Assembly (NCBI GenBank): GCA_050732995.1
Contig: JBOHSA010000013.1
Location: 1 to 13,929 of the forward strand
Length of the DNA: 13,929 nt
Reading direction: 5' to 3'
From: JBOHSA01 sp050732995
GTDB taxonomy: Bacteria > Gemmatimonadota > Gemmatimonadetes > Gemmatimonadales > GWC2-71-9
Under the pieces are notes generated by a model that saw nothing but the letters and a program-made list of their open reading frames with translations, did no database searches and was not told the origin of the DNA. The position numbers and the translations under genes were made by a program. Numbering within the stretch: position 1 is the first letter of the stretch; every line of letters begins with the position of its first letter. Of the stretch, positions 7,121 to 13,621 are shown one piece after another.

Positions 7121-8475
7121 CCCGCCCCCCTCCCCTCTCCCAACGCGGAACGTGGAACGCGGAACGCGGAACTATGCTGATCCGTTCCGACTTCCGCGTT
7201 CCCCCTTCCGCGTTCACTCAGCGCGTCCGCAAAGTCATAGGACAGGCGGACCGACATCGGCAACCGCGCCGCCAGGTCGTCGGCGCGCACGTCATCCATG
7301 AACACCAGGTCGTCGTTTACCGCCTCCGCGGGCACGAGGGCCAGATCGAACTCGCGCCGCCCGTCGAGCGCCGCCGCGATGGCCGAGCCGGGCAAGAGGC
7401 CCGCCGTCGTCACGGAGGGGCCGAACAACGGGTTCTCCAACGCCAGAACCTCGAACGACGCCCCCGTATCGCGCTCCAAGTCCTCCACCACCGGCGCGAG
7501 GAGCGCCCCCATGGCCGTGCCCGTCACCACCGCGATCCGCCGACCCCGGAAATCCCCGAGCCGGCCGCGCGCCGCCGCGATCCGGGTCTGGAGGTAGCGG
7601 ACGGCCCCGACGCCGTTCTCCCGCTGCTCGAAGTCCCCATACCAGTCGGCGGGCGGCAACGGCTCCCCGGCTTGGAGATAGAGATCGTCCGCGCCGTAGC
7701 ACCATGGACGCCCCCGCTCCGCCACGCCGCGGGCGGCGAACGCGCCGACCATCGCGAGCGCGGCGCGGCACTCCGCCCGGTTCGGCTGGCGCACCAGCGC
7801 ATGCTTGCTGAATTCCGTGAGCGCCACGGGGACGACGGACACCGAAAGGATCGGCTCGCCCAGCGCGTACAGCTCCGTGAGCGTGCGCACCAGCTGATCG
7901 CCGTCGTTGACACCGGGCACGAGCACGACCTGCGTGTGGAACCGGATCCCCCGCTCGGCGAACCCGCGCAGCTGCGGGACGATCGCCGGCGCCTCGGGAT
8001 TCCGTAACAGCCACCGCCGGACGACGGGATCCGTCGCGTGCACCGAGACGTACAGCGGTGACAGCCGGTACTCGACGATGCGCTCTACGTCCCAGGCCTT
8101 GAGGTTCGTCAACGTGGCGAAGTTGCCGTAGCGGAACGACAGCCGGTAGTCGTCATCCCGGATGTAGAGGGCCTGGCGCATGCCCTGCGGGTTGCCGTCC
8201 ACGAAGCAGAAGTCACAGTGGTTGGGGCAGCGGCGGATCCGGGGGGGCTCGAGCGCCACCCCCATGGGGAGGCCCTCGGGGCGCTCGATGTCGTACTCGA
8301 TTTCGTCCCCAGCGGGCAGCCGGGCGCGGAGCACGAAGCGCTCGTCCGCCGTGAGGAATTCCCAGTCGAGGAAATCCTCCAGCGCCCGGTCGTTGACCGC
8401 GAGCAGTTCCGTGCCCGGGACGAGCCCGATCTCGGCGCCGAGCGAATCCGGCGCCACCGCCTGCACCCGAATCAC
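7117..8475 (-). CDS. DUF512-family radical-SAM-like Fe-S protein with N-terminal PDZ-like domain
   Basis: This 452-residue protein is of uncharacterised function and matches the layout of the DUF512 family. Residues 1-60 form a PDZ-like segment (VAPDSLGAEIGLVPGTELLAVND). A CxxxCxxC iron-sulfur motif follows, Cys83, Cys87 and Cys90 in RRCPNHCDFCFVDGNPQGMR (81-100), then a TIM-barrel-like region. The C-terminal DUF512 block includes VVTGTAMGALLAPVVEDL (316-333) and ALENPLFGPSVTTAGLLPG (345-363). I place the start at GTG 8473-8475, since no in-frame ATG exists nearby and the family begins here. TTG one codon upstream is an alternative. The last 30 or so residues come from a heptad inverted repeat and look non-native. 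DUF512-der-plsY-gpsA order is recalled from other phyla, which suggests a conserved partnership with Der. Confidence 0.9.
   Translation of the reverse strand: MIRVQAVAPDSLGAEIGLVPGTELLAVNDRALEDFLDWEFLTADERFVLRARLPAGDEIEYDIERPEGLPMGVALEPPRIRRCPNHCDFCFVDGNPQGMRQALYIRDDDYRLSFRYGNFATLTNLKAWDVERIVEYRLSPLYVSVHATDPVVRRWLLRNPEAPAIVPQLRGFAERGIRFHTQVVLVPGVNDGDQLVRTLTELYALGEPILSVSVVPVALTEFSKHALVRQPNRAECRAALAMVGAFAARGVAERGRPWCYGADDLYLQAGEPLPPADWYGDFEQRENGVGAVRYLQTRIAAARGRLGDFRGRRIAVVTGTAMGALLAPVVEDLERDTGASFEVLALENPLFGPSVTTAGLLPGSAIAAALDGRREFDLALVPAEAVNDDLVFMDDVRADDLAARLPMSVRLSYDFADALSERGRGNAEVGTDQHSSAFRVPRSALGEGRGAG
7145..7218. repeat. Heptad inverted-repeat hairpin inside the DUF512 3' end
   Basis: Four tandem 7-base units of GCGGAAC type (7145-7172; the second is GTGGAAC) face five units of the complementary GTTCCGC type (7184-7218, degenerate). 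A short spacer (7173-7183) separates the arms, so the DNA or RNA can fold into a long imperfect hairpin. The repeat lies in frame and encodes roughly residues 419-444 of the DUF512 protein, just before the ATGA overlap with der. The 7-base unit reads through all three codon phases, giving the low-complexity peptide around AFRVPRSA. It is probably a small dispersed palindromic element. Its copy number elsewhere cannot be judged here. Confidence 0.8.
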
Positions 8476-8581
8476 CAAGCACGACCTTAAAGGAGTTTGT
8501 GAGGCCAGGCGCCGCAACCTCAACGGCAGCTGGAACTTCCGAGTGGTTAAATATGGCGAGGGAGAAACGACGGCGCCAGCC
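8476..8581 (-). promoter_or_regulatory. Intergenic leader that may hold the promoter of the der-plsY-gpsA cluster
   Basis: These 106 bases are the only sizeable gap between the M20 peptidase stop and the DUF512 start, so a promoter for the cluster is expected here. On the minus strand a TTGAGG hexamer (8518-8523) resembles a -35 element, but the hexamer 17 bases on (ACAAAC) is a poor -10. An AT-rich island CATATTTAA near 8550 is a second candidate -10 without a good -35. A weak AAGG lies about 9 bases before the GTG. No convincing Rho-independent terminator for the upstream operon is visible, so read-through is possible. Confidence 0.25.
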
Positions 8582-9835
8582 TCAACGCACGCCGGCGAGC
8601 AGCGTCGCGACCAGCGCCGCCCATTGCGGGCCGAGGTAGCCCCGGGCCCCGTCGTCGTAGGACTCCGAAAGCGAATGCGCGCCCCGGCCGTCCCCACCCC
8701 CATCCAGCGTGATCGCGGGCACGCCCAGGCTCATGGGCCAGTTGGCGTCGGTGCTGGATGCCTGGGTCGGACCCCCGAATCCCAGAGCCTGGGCCGCCGC
8801 CTGGGCCACGCGCACGATCCGCGCGGAGTCGGGCTGGGCCCCGGCCGGTCGCACGCCGGTCCCCTCGATCGTCGCGGTGAGGCGCACCTCGGAACCGGGC
8901 CAGCGCGCGTGCTCCGCGTCCACGGCGGCCGCTACGGCGCGCCGGAAGCGCGCGTCGAGACTGTCGAGCGCTTCGGCCGACTCCGAGCGCAGGTCCACGT
9001 CCATCGCGCCCGTAGCGGAAATCGAATTGACCGATGTGCCCCCGGCGATCACGCCGACGTTGAACGTGGTTTTGGGTTGAGCCGGAACCGGGATGTCCGC
9101 GATCAGCGCGATCGCCCGCCCGAGCGCATGGATCGGGTTCGGCATCCCGAACGCACCGTAGCTGTGCCCGCCCGGGCCACGATAGGTCACCCGGTAGCGG
9201 TGGCTGCCGACCGCGCGACTCGTCAACCCCAGTCCGGTGCCGTCGATCGAGATGAAATAGTCGACCCGGCCGGCCGACTGCTGGTCGAACAGGTGCCGCA
9301 CGCCCCGCAGGTTCCCCGGGCCTTCTTCGCCGACCGTGCCGACGAACACGATATCGCCCTGCGTTTCGAGGCCGCCCCGCTGGAGCGCCCGCACGACCGC
9401 CAGCACGACCGCGAGCCCGCGGCAATCGTCTCCGATGCCCGGGCCGCGCAACACGGTCCCCTCGCGCCGGACGCGCACGTCGGTGCTCTCGGGAAACACT
9501 GTGTCGAGATGGGCCGAGAGCACGACGCGCGTGCGGCGCCCGGTCCCTGGCCGGCCAGGTCGCTCGGCAATCACGTTGCCGACGGCGTCGCTATGGACGT
9601 TGGACAGTCCCAGCGCTTCGAGGCGCCGCTTGAATTCGGCGCCGCGCACCGCTTCGCCGAACGGGGGAGCGGGGATCTCGCAGATGGAGATCTGCTGCTC
9701 GAGGGTCCAGGCGTTGTCCGCGCGCAGCGCCTCGAGCGCCGCGCGCACCCGCGGATGGTCGAGCGGCACCTGTTGTCCCCCCACTGCGGCGGGGACCACG
9801 ACCGCCAGCGCCACGGCGAGGCCCGGCGCACGCAT
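8582..9835 (-). CDS. Exported M20-family zinc metallopeptidase
   Basis: This 417-residue enzyme is predicted to be secreted or periplasmic. It has an N-terminal signal peptide (about 1-20, MRAPGLAVALAVVVPAAVGG) and probably cleaves peptides or N-acyl amino acids. All di-zinc ligands and catalytic residues of the M20 clan are visible: His109 and Asp111 in SAHLDT, the bridging Asp136 in GIGDDCRG, catalytic Glu170-Glu171 in TVGEEG, Asp198 in SIDGTG and His387 in GAHSLSES. GPGGHSYGAFG (220-230) marks the dimerisation domain. The ATG at 9833-9835 overlaps the previous stop as TGATG, with GGAGGG (9843-9848) 7 bases upstream. The longer upstream frame is a shadow of the amidohydrolase gene. The layout resembles tripeptidase-like members; substrate specificity is not readable. 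Confidence 0.92.
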   Translation of the reverse strand: MRAPGLAVALAVVVPAAVGGQQVPLDHPRVRAALEALRADNAWTLEQQISICEIPAPPFGEAVRGAEFKRRLEALGLSNVHSDAVGNVIAERPGRPGTGRRTRVVLSAHLDTVFPESTDVRVRREGTVLRGPGIGDDCRGLAVVLAVVRALQRGGLETQGDIVFVGTVGEEGPGNLRGVRHLFDQQSAGRVDYFISIDGTGLGLTSRAVGSHRYRVTYRGPGGHSYGAFGMPNPIHALGRAIALIADIPVPAQPKTTFNVGVIAGGTSVNSISATGAMDVDLRSESAEALDSLDARFRRAVAAAVDAEHARWPGSEVRLTATIEGTGVRPAGAQPDSARIVRVAQAAAQALGFGGPTQASSTDANWPMSLGVPAITLDGGGDGRGAHSLSESYDDGARGYLGPQWAALVATLLAGVR

Positions 9836-11433
9836 CAGGTGGCCCTCCGTCCGCGGTGCCGCAGGACCCGTCCCGGCCGGGCGTCGGTGAACCGCCCGCC
9901 GGCGACGACCGGCACCCCGTTCACCAAGACATCGTCGATCCCGACGGGATACTGATGCGGCGCTTCGAACGTCGCCCGGTCGGCGACGGTCGCCGGATCG
10001 AATACGACGAGGTCCGCGATCATTCCTTCCGCGATGCGGCCCCGGTCCGCCAGGCCGAGCCGCGCGGCCGGAAGGCCGGTCATCTTGTGCACCGCTTCCT
10101 CCAGCGTGAGCAGCCGCCGCTCGCGCACGTAACGGCCCAGAACGCGCGGGAAGGTGCCGTACCATCGGGGATGCGGGTGCTCCTCTCCGAGCTGCGCGAG
10201 GCGACCGTCGGACGCGATCATCGTCTGCGGATGGCGCATGATGCGGTCGACGTCGCCGTCGTCCAGCACGTGGTAGATCGCGGACGCATCCCCCCGCCGG
10301 ATGATCTCAATCACCAATTCGGCGCCGTTCTCGGGGTTCGGCGCCAGCCCCCGCTGCCGCGCCCAGTCCGCGAGCGTCTTCCCTTCGAGCTCCGGCATCC
10401 ATCGGACCCGGGCGAGCTGGATCCGTGCCAGGTCCCCGCCCCCGCGGTCGTTCAGGATGTTGAACACGACGCCCCGCACGATGCTGTCGCGCAGCGCCGG
10501 GTCGCCCAGCCGTCGGAAGAAGGCGCTGTCCCCACCCGCCATGGCCCACGCGGGCACCAGGACGCTGATGCCGGTATACGTGGCCGTGTAGGGGTACTGG
10601 TCCATCATCACGTCCACGCCGGCGGCGCGCGCCGTGTCCACCATGGCGAGCGTGCGGACGCTCGCGCCCCACATCGGTTGGCCGACGGCCTTATGGTGCG
10701 TGAGGACGACGGGGAGGCGGGCGCGCCGGCCGATCTCGATGGCCTCGGCGACCGCTTCGATCAGGCCGAGCCCTTCCTCGCGCAGGTGCGACGTGTAGAT
10801 GCCGCCCGAGTCCGCGGCCACCTGCGCCAGCGCGATCACCTCGTCGGTCTTGGCGAAGGCTCCTGGGAGGTATTTCAGTCCGGTCGAGAGCCCCCAGGCC
10901 CCCTCCCCCATCGCGCGCGCGACCATCTCCCGCATCCGAGCGAGCTCCGGGGCGGTCGGCGCGCGATCCGCCATCCCGAGCACGGCGCGACGGATGGTGT
11001 TGTGCCCCGCCAGGAACGCCACGTTGATGCCCAGGCCTGTGGCGGCGGCCGAATCGAGGTAGGGGGCGAGCGGCCAGGGTGCGCTCCCGTCGGGACCGCC
11101 GAGCGCGGTCGTAACCCCCTGGCGCGCCATGCTTTCCGCGCCGGGGCGGCGCCGGAGGGGATCGAGGTGGGCGTGTAGATCGATGAAGCCCGGGGCCACC
11201 ACGCGCCCCGACGCGTCGATGACGCGACCACTGGCGGGCGCCGGAAGGCGGGAGCGGGAGATCCGGACGATTCGGTCGCCCCGGACGCCGAGGTCGGCGC
11301 GATAGGGCGAACCCCCGGTACCGTCGATGACGGTGCCGCCGGTGATCAGGAGGTCGTAGGAGGCTTGCCGCCCCCTGGGAGCGGCGGCGATAGCAACCGC
11401 CGCGAGGGCGGCGAACAACAAGGTCCGCGGCAT
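9835..11433 (-). CDS. Exported D-aminoacylase / N-acyl-D-amino-acid deacylase family amidohydrolase
   Basis: This 532-residue amidohydrolase is predicted to act outside the cytoplasm. It starts with a signal peptide (MPRTLLFAALAAVAIAAAP, 1-19). It then shows the small beta-domain segment DLLITGGTVIDGTGGSP (27-43) and the metal site GFIDLHAHLD (82-91) with HxH at 87-89. GLSTGLKYLPG (181-191), SHLREE with His216, THHKA with His246/247 and SDG with Asp409 follow. The C-terminal segment IADLVVFDPATV (472-483) closes the beta-sandwich. Length and motif order match D-aminoacylase-like enzymes, which release D-amino acids from N-acyl forms. The ATG at 11431-11433 is chosen for the signal peptide. 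The next gene, the M20 peptidase, overlaps by one base. Other amidohydrolase specificities remain possible. Confidence 0.9.
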   Translation of the reverse strand: MPRTLLFAALAAVAIAAAPRGRQASYDLLITGGTVIDGTGGSPYRADLGVRGDRIVRISRSRLPAPASGRVIDASGRVVAPGFIDLHAHLDPLRRRPGAESMARQGVTTALGGPDGSAPWPLAPYLDSAAATGLGINVAFLAGHNTIRRAVLGMADRAPTAPELARMREMVARAMGEGAWGLSTGLKYLPGAFAKTDEVIALAQVAADSGGIYTSHLREEGLGLIEAVAEAIEIGRRARLPVVLTHHKAVGQPMWGASVRTLAMVDTARAAGVDVMMDQYPYTATYTGISVLVPAWAMAGGDSAFFRRLGDPALRDSIVRGVVFNILNDRGGGDLARIQLARVRWMPELEGKTLADWARQRGLAPNPENGAELVIEIIRRGDASAIYHVLDDGDVDRIMRHPQTMIASDGRLAQLGEEHPHPRWYGTFPRVLGRYVRERRLLTLEEAVHKMTGLPAARLGLADRGRIAEGMIADLVVFDPATVADRATFEAPHQYPVGIDDVLVNGVPVVAGGRFTDARPGRVLRHRGRRAT

Positions 11434-11445
11434 GGCGAGATAATA
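11434..11445 (-). promoter_or_regulatory. Candidate -10 box for a leaderless D-aminoacylase transcript
   Basis: On the minus strand TATTAT occupies 11440-11445, differing from the TATAAT consensus at one base. Only six bases separate it from the ATG of the D-aminoacylase gene. Transcription would therefore start at or next to the start codon, and no Shine-Dalgarno sequence fits in between. No clear -35 element is seen. This is an inference from spacing, not proof of a leaderless mRNA. Confidence 0.45.
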
Positions 11446-11492
11446 GACTGACCGTCTTGCTTCGGCCAGAGCCGCAGGGGTGTCCTCGAAAC

Positions 11493-11521
11493 GAAACACC
11501 CCGTGTGCTCCGGGGTGTTTC
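11493..11521 (-). terminator. Rho-independent terminator after the S8 protease gene
   Basis: A perfect 11-bp stem, GAAACACCCCG paired with CGGGGTGTTTC, encloses a 7-base loop (11504-11510). On the minus strand it is followed by the moderately T-rich GTTTC. It lies 28 bases past the last stop of the protease reading frames and about 48 bases before the candidate -10 of the D-aminoacylase gene, so it separates the two transcription units. Confidence 0.8.
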
Positions 11522-11614
11522 ACTGCATCAGTTGCGCACGCCGCCGCTACTACACCCCACACACCGGGGCGCTTGGACTCACCGTTACAGAAAGTGCGTT
11601 CGCGGCTCCTCTAT

Positions 11615-13459
11615 TCAGATTGTCGGTGACTGTGATACCGAGAGCGAAGGAGGAACCACGAGCTCGGGTGAATTCCCGCCTACCGGGAGGTTGTTCACCG
11701 TCCAACCGTAGACATAGGGTGGAGTACCGCCTGACACGATGGCCGACCACGTGCACGGGACTCTCCGACGGACAGCGGACGGACCGCCAATTGCCACGCT
11801 CGGGGGCGGCCCGACGAGCGTGGCGTAGGCGTTCAATTTTCCAGCACCAAACTGATTGGCCGGGCCCCAGGGATTGGCGTTCTGAGTGATTCTGCCGCGG
11901 GCCACCGACTCCGTCAGAGACGGTTCCTTCGCCAGTAGGAGGGCAGCGACCCCTGCCACCTGTGGCGCAGCAGCGGACGTACCGGAGAACGTGCTGGAGT
12001 AATCGATTTCACCGGACGGGCCGTCGTTGCATCCTCGAGAGCCCACTAGATCTGTTGTGACAATGTCGCCAATACAGGTACCGGTGTAGTGGCCGCTCGG
12101 AGCTACGACGTCGAGTTGTGGACCTTCAGGAGTGTAGTCGGTCAAGCTTCCGAACCGGTCTATCGCACCGACCGCAAGGACGTTGCTGAGTTTGGCTGGA
12201 TACTGAACTCCACCTATCTGATTGAAGTCGCGCTGCGACGTATTACCAGCGGAGAAGACGACCACAGCTCCCTTGCCTGACCGCCCCTGCGTCGTCGCAT
12301 TGTTGATCGCATTGGTAACAGGTTGATTCCCCTCGTAAGTGGGGTCGAGGTACCCCCAACTGTTACTCAGGACCGCAGCCGCCGCAAGGTTCCAAGCAAA
12401 ATTGATCCCGTCGGCAAGCTGCAAATCGCTCGCAGGTCCACCCTCGACAAGGGGCCGGAAGATGCGCACGGGCACGATGTACACACCCGGCGCGATGCCC
12501 GCAATGCCCTGACTGTTGTGCTGGCCGAGGATAATGCCAGCGACCAAGGTGCCGTGGGAGGGGTCGTTGCTCGGGTTCCACGCGCATTGCGTACACCCGA
12601 ACGTGTTGTTGCCGAACACGTGGTACCCGAAATTGACATGGCCGTTAAAGTCGGGGTGCGAGGCTTGCACCCCATCGTCGATCACTGCCACGGCTTGGCA
12701 GCCCCCGCTGGGGATTCCGCACCCTTTGGTGAGTTCAACATCCCAGGCCCTCTCCACGTTAATGTCGACTCTGACCCCGTTGAAGAACGTCGCGTTCTTG
12801 AGATAGTACTGCTCAGAGTAGTACGGGTCTGTCGGGACGAAGGCCGGCCCAACGTCGTTCACCATGTCCGGGTGAGCATACTCAACGAATGGATGCCTAT
12901 AGTACGTGGCAGCGACGCTCAGAGGGTCGGACGAAACCCCTTTGGGATAAGCGATCCAGAATTCTTGGAATCCCGAGTCCGGTCGCGGCTCACGCACTAC
13001 ACTCGTCCCTGTCGCGTAGATCAGGGAGTCGATCTGTCGCCGCGGCACCCCGTCTCTGAAGCGCACGCCAACGCGGTTAAGGGGGAGCATGGGGCGAGTG
13101 CCGCCCAGGATCTTGAACGCCGTTGATGCGAAATCGAAGCGGGCGTCAGACCGGAGACTCTCCTGGGCGATAGCTGCCGCCTGAGGCGAGATGTCGGGCG
13201 GGAGTTCGAGTAACCAGTGGCCCGACGCTTGAGTGAGGCGTCGCGCCCCCACAACCTGCAAACCTAGAGTGTTCAATGTCTCACGAGCGTTCTCGGCCGC
13301 TGTCGGAAGGGGAGAACTGACGACGATGAGTTCGGGAACCACCTCAAGATAGACCGGCTGGCCCTGGTAGTACATAGAAGGGTTGGTCGGCACCCACTTG
13401 GACCTGCTGGCTGGCAGTGTGCACGCGCAGAGCTGATGACTCGGTCGGAGGTCCGTCAC
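11615..13459 (-). CDS. S8 family serine peptidase, main uninterrupted reading frame
   Basis: This is the central frame of the disrupted gene (614 codons from GTG 13459; the first credible in-frame ATG is 13373-13375). From MYYQGQPVYLEV it carries two propeptide-like repeats (about 30-120 and 125-200), including RVGVRFRDGVPRRQIDSL. The catalytic domain follows, with Asp261 in VAVIDDGVQ, His302 in SHGTLVAGII, oxyanion Asn406 in FSAGN and Ser495 in FSGTSAAAP. The DDG around the catalytic Asp is the kexin-like form rather than D-S/T-G. Cys pairs at 247/254, 289/292 and 462/477 could form disulfides, consistent with export. An Ig/PKD-like domain begins near 552 (WSAIVSGGTPPYVYGW) and is cut by the frame stop. 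Read alone it lacks a secretion signal, so product export depends on the disrupted leader. Confidence 0.85.
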   Translation of the reverse strand: MTDLRPSHQLCACTLPASRSKWVPTNPSMYYQGQPVYLEVVPELIVVSSPLPTAAENARETLNTLGLQVVGARRLTQASGHWLLELPPDISPQAAAIAQESLRSDARFDFASTAFKILGGTRPMLPLNRVGVRFRDGVPRRQIDSLIYATGTSVVREPRPDSGFQEFWIAYPKGVSSDPLSVAATYYRHPFVEYAHPDMVNDVGPAFVPTDPYYSEQYYLKNATFFNGVRVDINVERAWDVELTKGCGIPSGGCQAVAVIDDGVQASHPDFNGHVNFGYHVFGNNTFGCTQCAWNPSNDPSHGTLVAGIILGQHNSQGIAGIAPGVYIVPVRIFRPLVEGGPASDLQLADGINFAWNLAAAAVLSNSWGYLDPTYEGNQPVTNAINNATTQGRSGKGAVVVFSAGNTSQRDFNQIGGVQYPAKLSNVLAVGAIDRFGSLTDYTPEGPQLDVVAPSGHYTGTCIGDIVTTDLVGSRGCNDGPSGEIDYSSTFSGTSAAAPQVAGVAALLLAKEPSLTESVARGRITQNANPWGPANQFGAGKLNAYATLVGPPPSVAIGGPSAVRRRVPCTWSAIVSGGTPPYVYGWTVNNLPVGGNSPELVVPPSLSVSQSPTI

Positions 13460-13544
13460 ACGCCTCGATGCAAATCAAGAGGAACGACAGGTATCCAGTG
13501 ATTCCAATACCATTGGGGTGGCGGCGTAGAGGCTTGCCTCGCAT
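13374..13544 (-). other. Lipoprotein signal and N-terminal fragment of the S8 protease gene
   Basis: This is a 57-codon in-frame 5' portion in a different frame from the protease core. It begins MRGKPLRRHPNG, has a hydrophobic core GITGYLSFLLICIEA (14-28) and the lipobox-type IEAC with Cys29. A Ser/Thr/Gln-rich linker (about 30-50) ends at QPFY. If translation stays in this frame it stops at 13344-13346 after a short nonsense tail. The good ribosome binding site makes this the most likely true start of the protease precursor. Confidence 0.7.
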
Positions 13545-13552
13545 GGGTTCGC

Positions 13553-13558
13553 CCTCCT
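13553..13558 (-). promoter_or_regulatory. Strong Shine-Dalgarno AGGAGG for the S8 lipoprotein start
   Basis: On the minus strand AGGAGG lies 8 bases upstream of the ATG at 13542-13544. It is the best ribosome binding site in the window and decides in favour of the lipoprotein start over the GTG at 13457-13459 or the ATG at 13373-13375, neither of which has such a site. Confidence 0.8.
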
Positions 13559-13592
13559 GACACCTATGACTCTCGAACCGGCAACGGAAACG

Positions 13593-13621
13593 TAGCATCG
13601 TAGGACAACGCTGCAAGTCAA
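13593..13621 (-). promoter_or_regulatory. Candidate promoter of the S8 protease gene
   Basis: TTGACT (13616-13621 on the minus strand) matches the -35 consensus at five of six bases. The hexamer 17 bases downstream (ATGCTA, 13593-13598) is a poor -10. The position, about 50 bases before the ribosome binding site, suits a promoter, but the weak -10 keeps this uncertain. Confidence 0.3.

Larger units (their letters stand above)
11550..13544 (-). pseudogene. S8 subtilase lipoprotein gene, full extent, interrupted by two single-base frameshifts
   Basis: The intact ancestral gene appears to run from ATG 13542-13544 to TAG 11550-11552. An ideal AGGAGG (13553-13558) sits 8 bases before the ATG. The first frame (13544 to about 13374) encodes a lipoprotein leader: MRGKPLRR, a hydrophobic stretch, then the lipobox IEAC with Cys29. 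Dropping one base at 13373 joins it cleanly to the protease frame as QPFYYYQGQ. Near 11655-11666 one base appears missing: the protease frame stops at 11615, while the neighbouring frame continues the Ig/PKD-like strand GSSFALGITVTD through SVTVSP to the TAG. The two changes cancel in length (665 codons). Either the gene is decayed or these are sequencing errors. Neither site is a long homopolymer or a convincing slippery site. Confidence 0.75.

Noticed and set aside
7145..7218. Heptad arrays considered as a CRISPR-like or operator repeat
   Set aside because: Units are 7 bases and contiguous without spacers, and they lie inside a coding region, so they are neither a CRISPR array nor a normal operator cluster.
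4306..11178. Very long plus-strand open frames (for example 4306-5664, 8180-9955 and 9856-11178)
   Set aside because: They lie exactly antisense to der-cluster and peptidase genes with intact motifs. Their translations are Arg/Pro/Ala/His-rich low-complexity strings without recognisable domains. This is the usual stop-poor shadow in very high-GC DNA.
11655..11666. Programmed -1 ribosomal frameshift as an explanation for the split Ig-like domain
   Set aside because: The local sequence GAGCTCGTGGTTCC has no X-XXY-YYZ slippery heptamer and no clear stimulating structure. A missing base is simpler, especially with a second lesion in the same gene.
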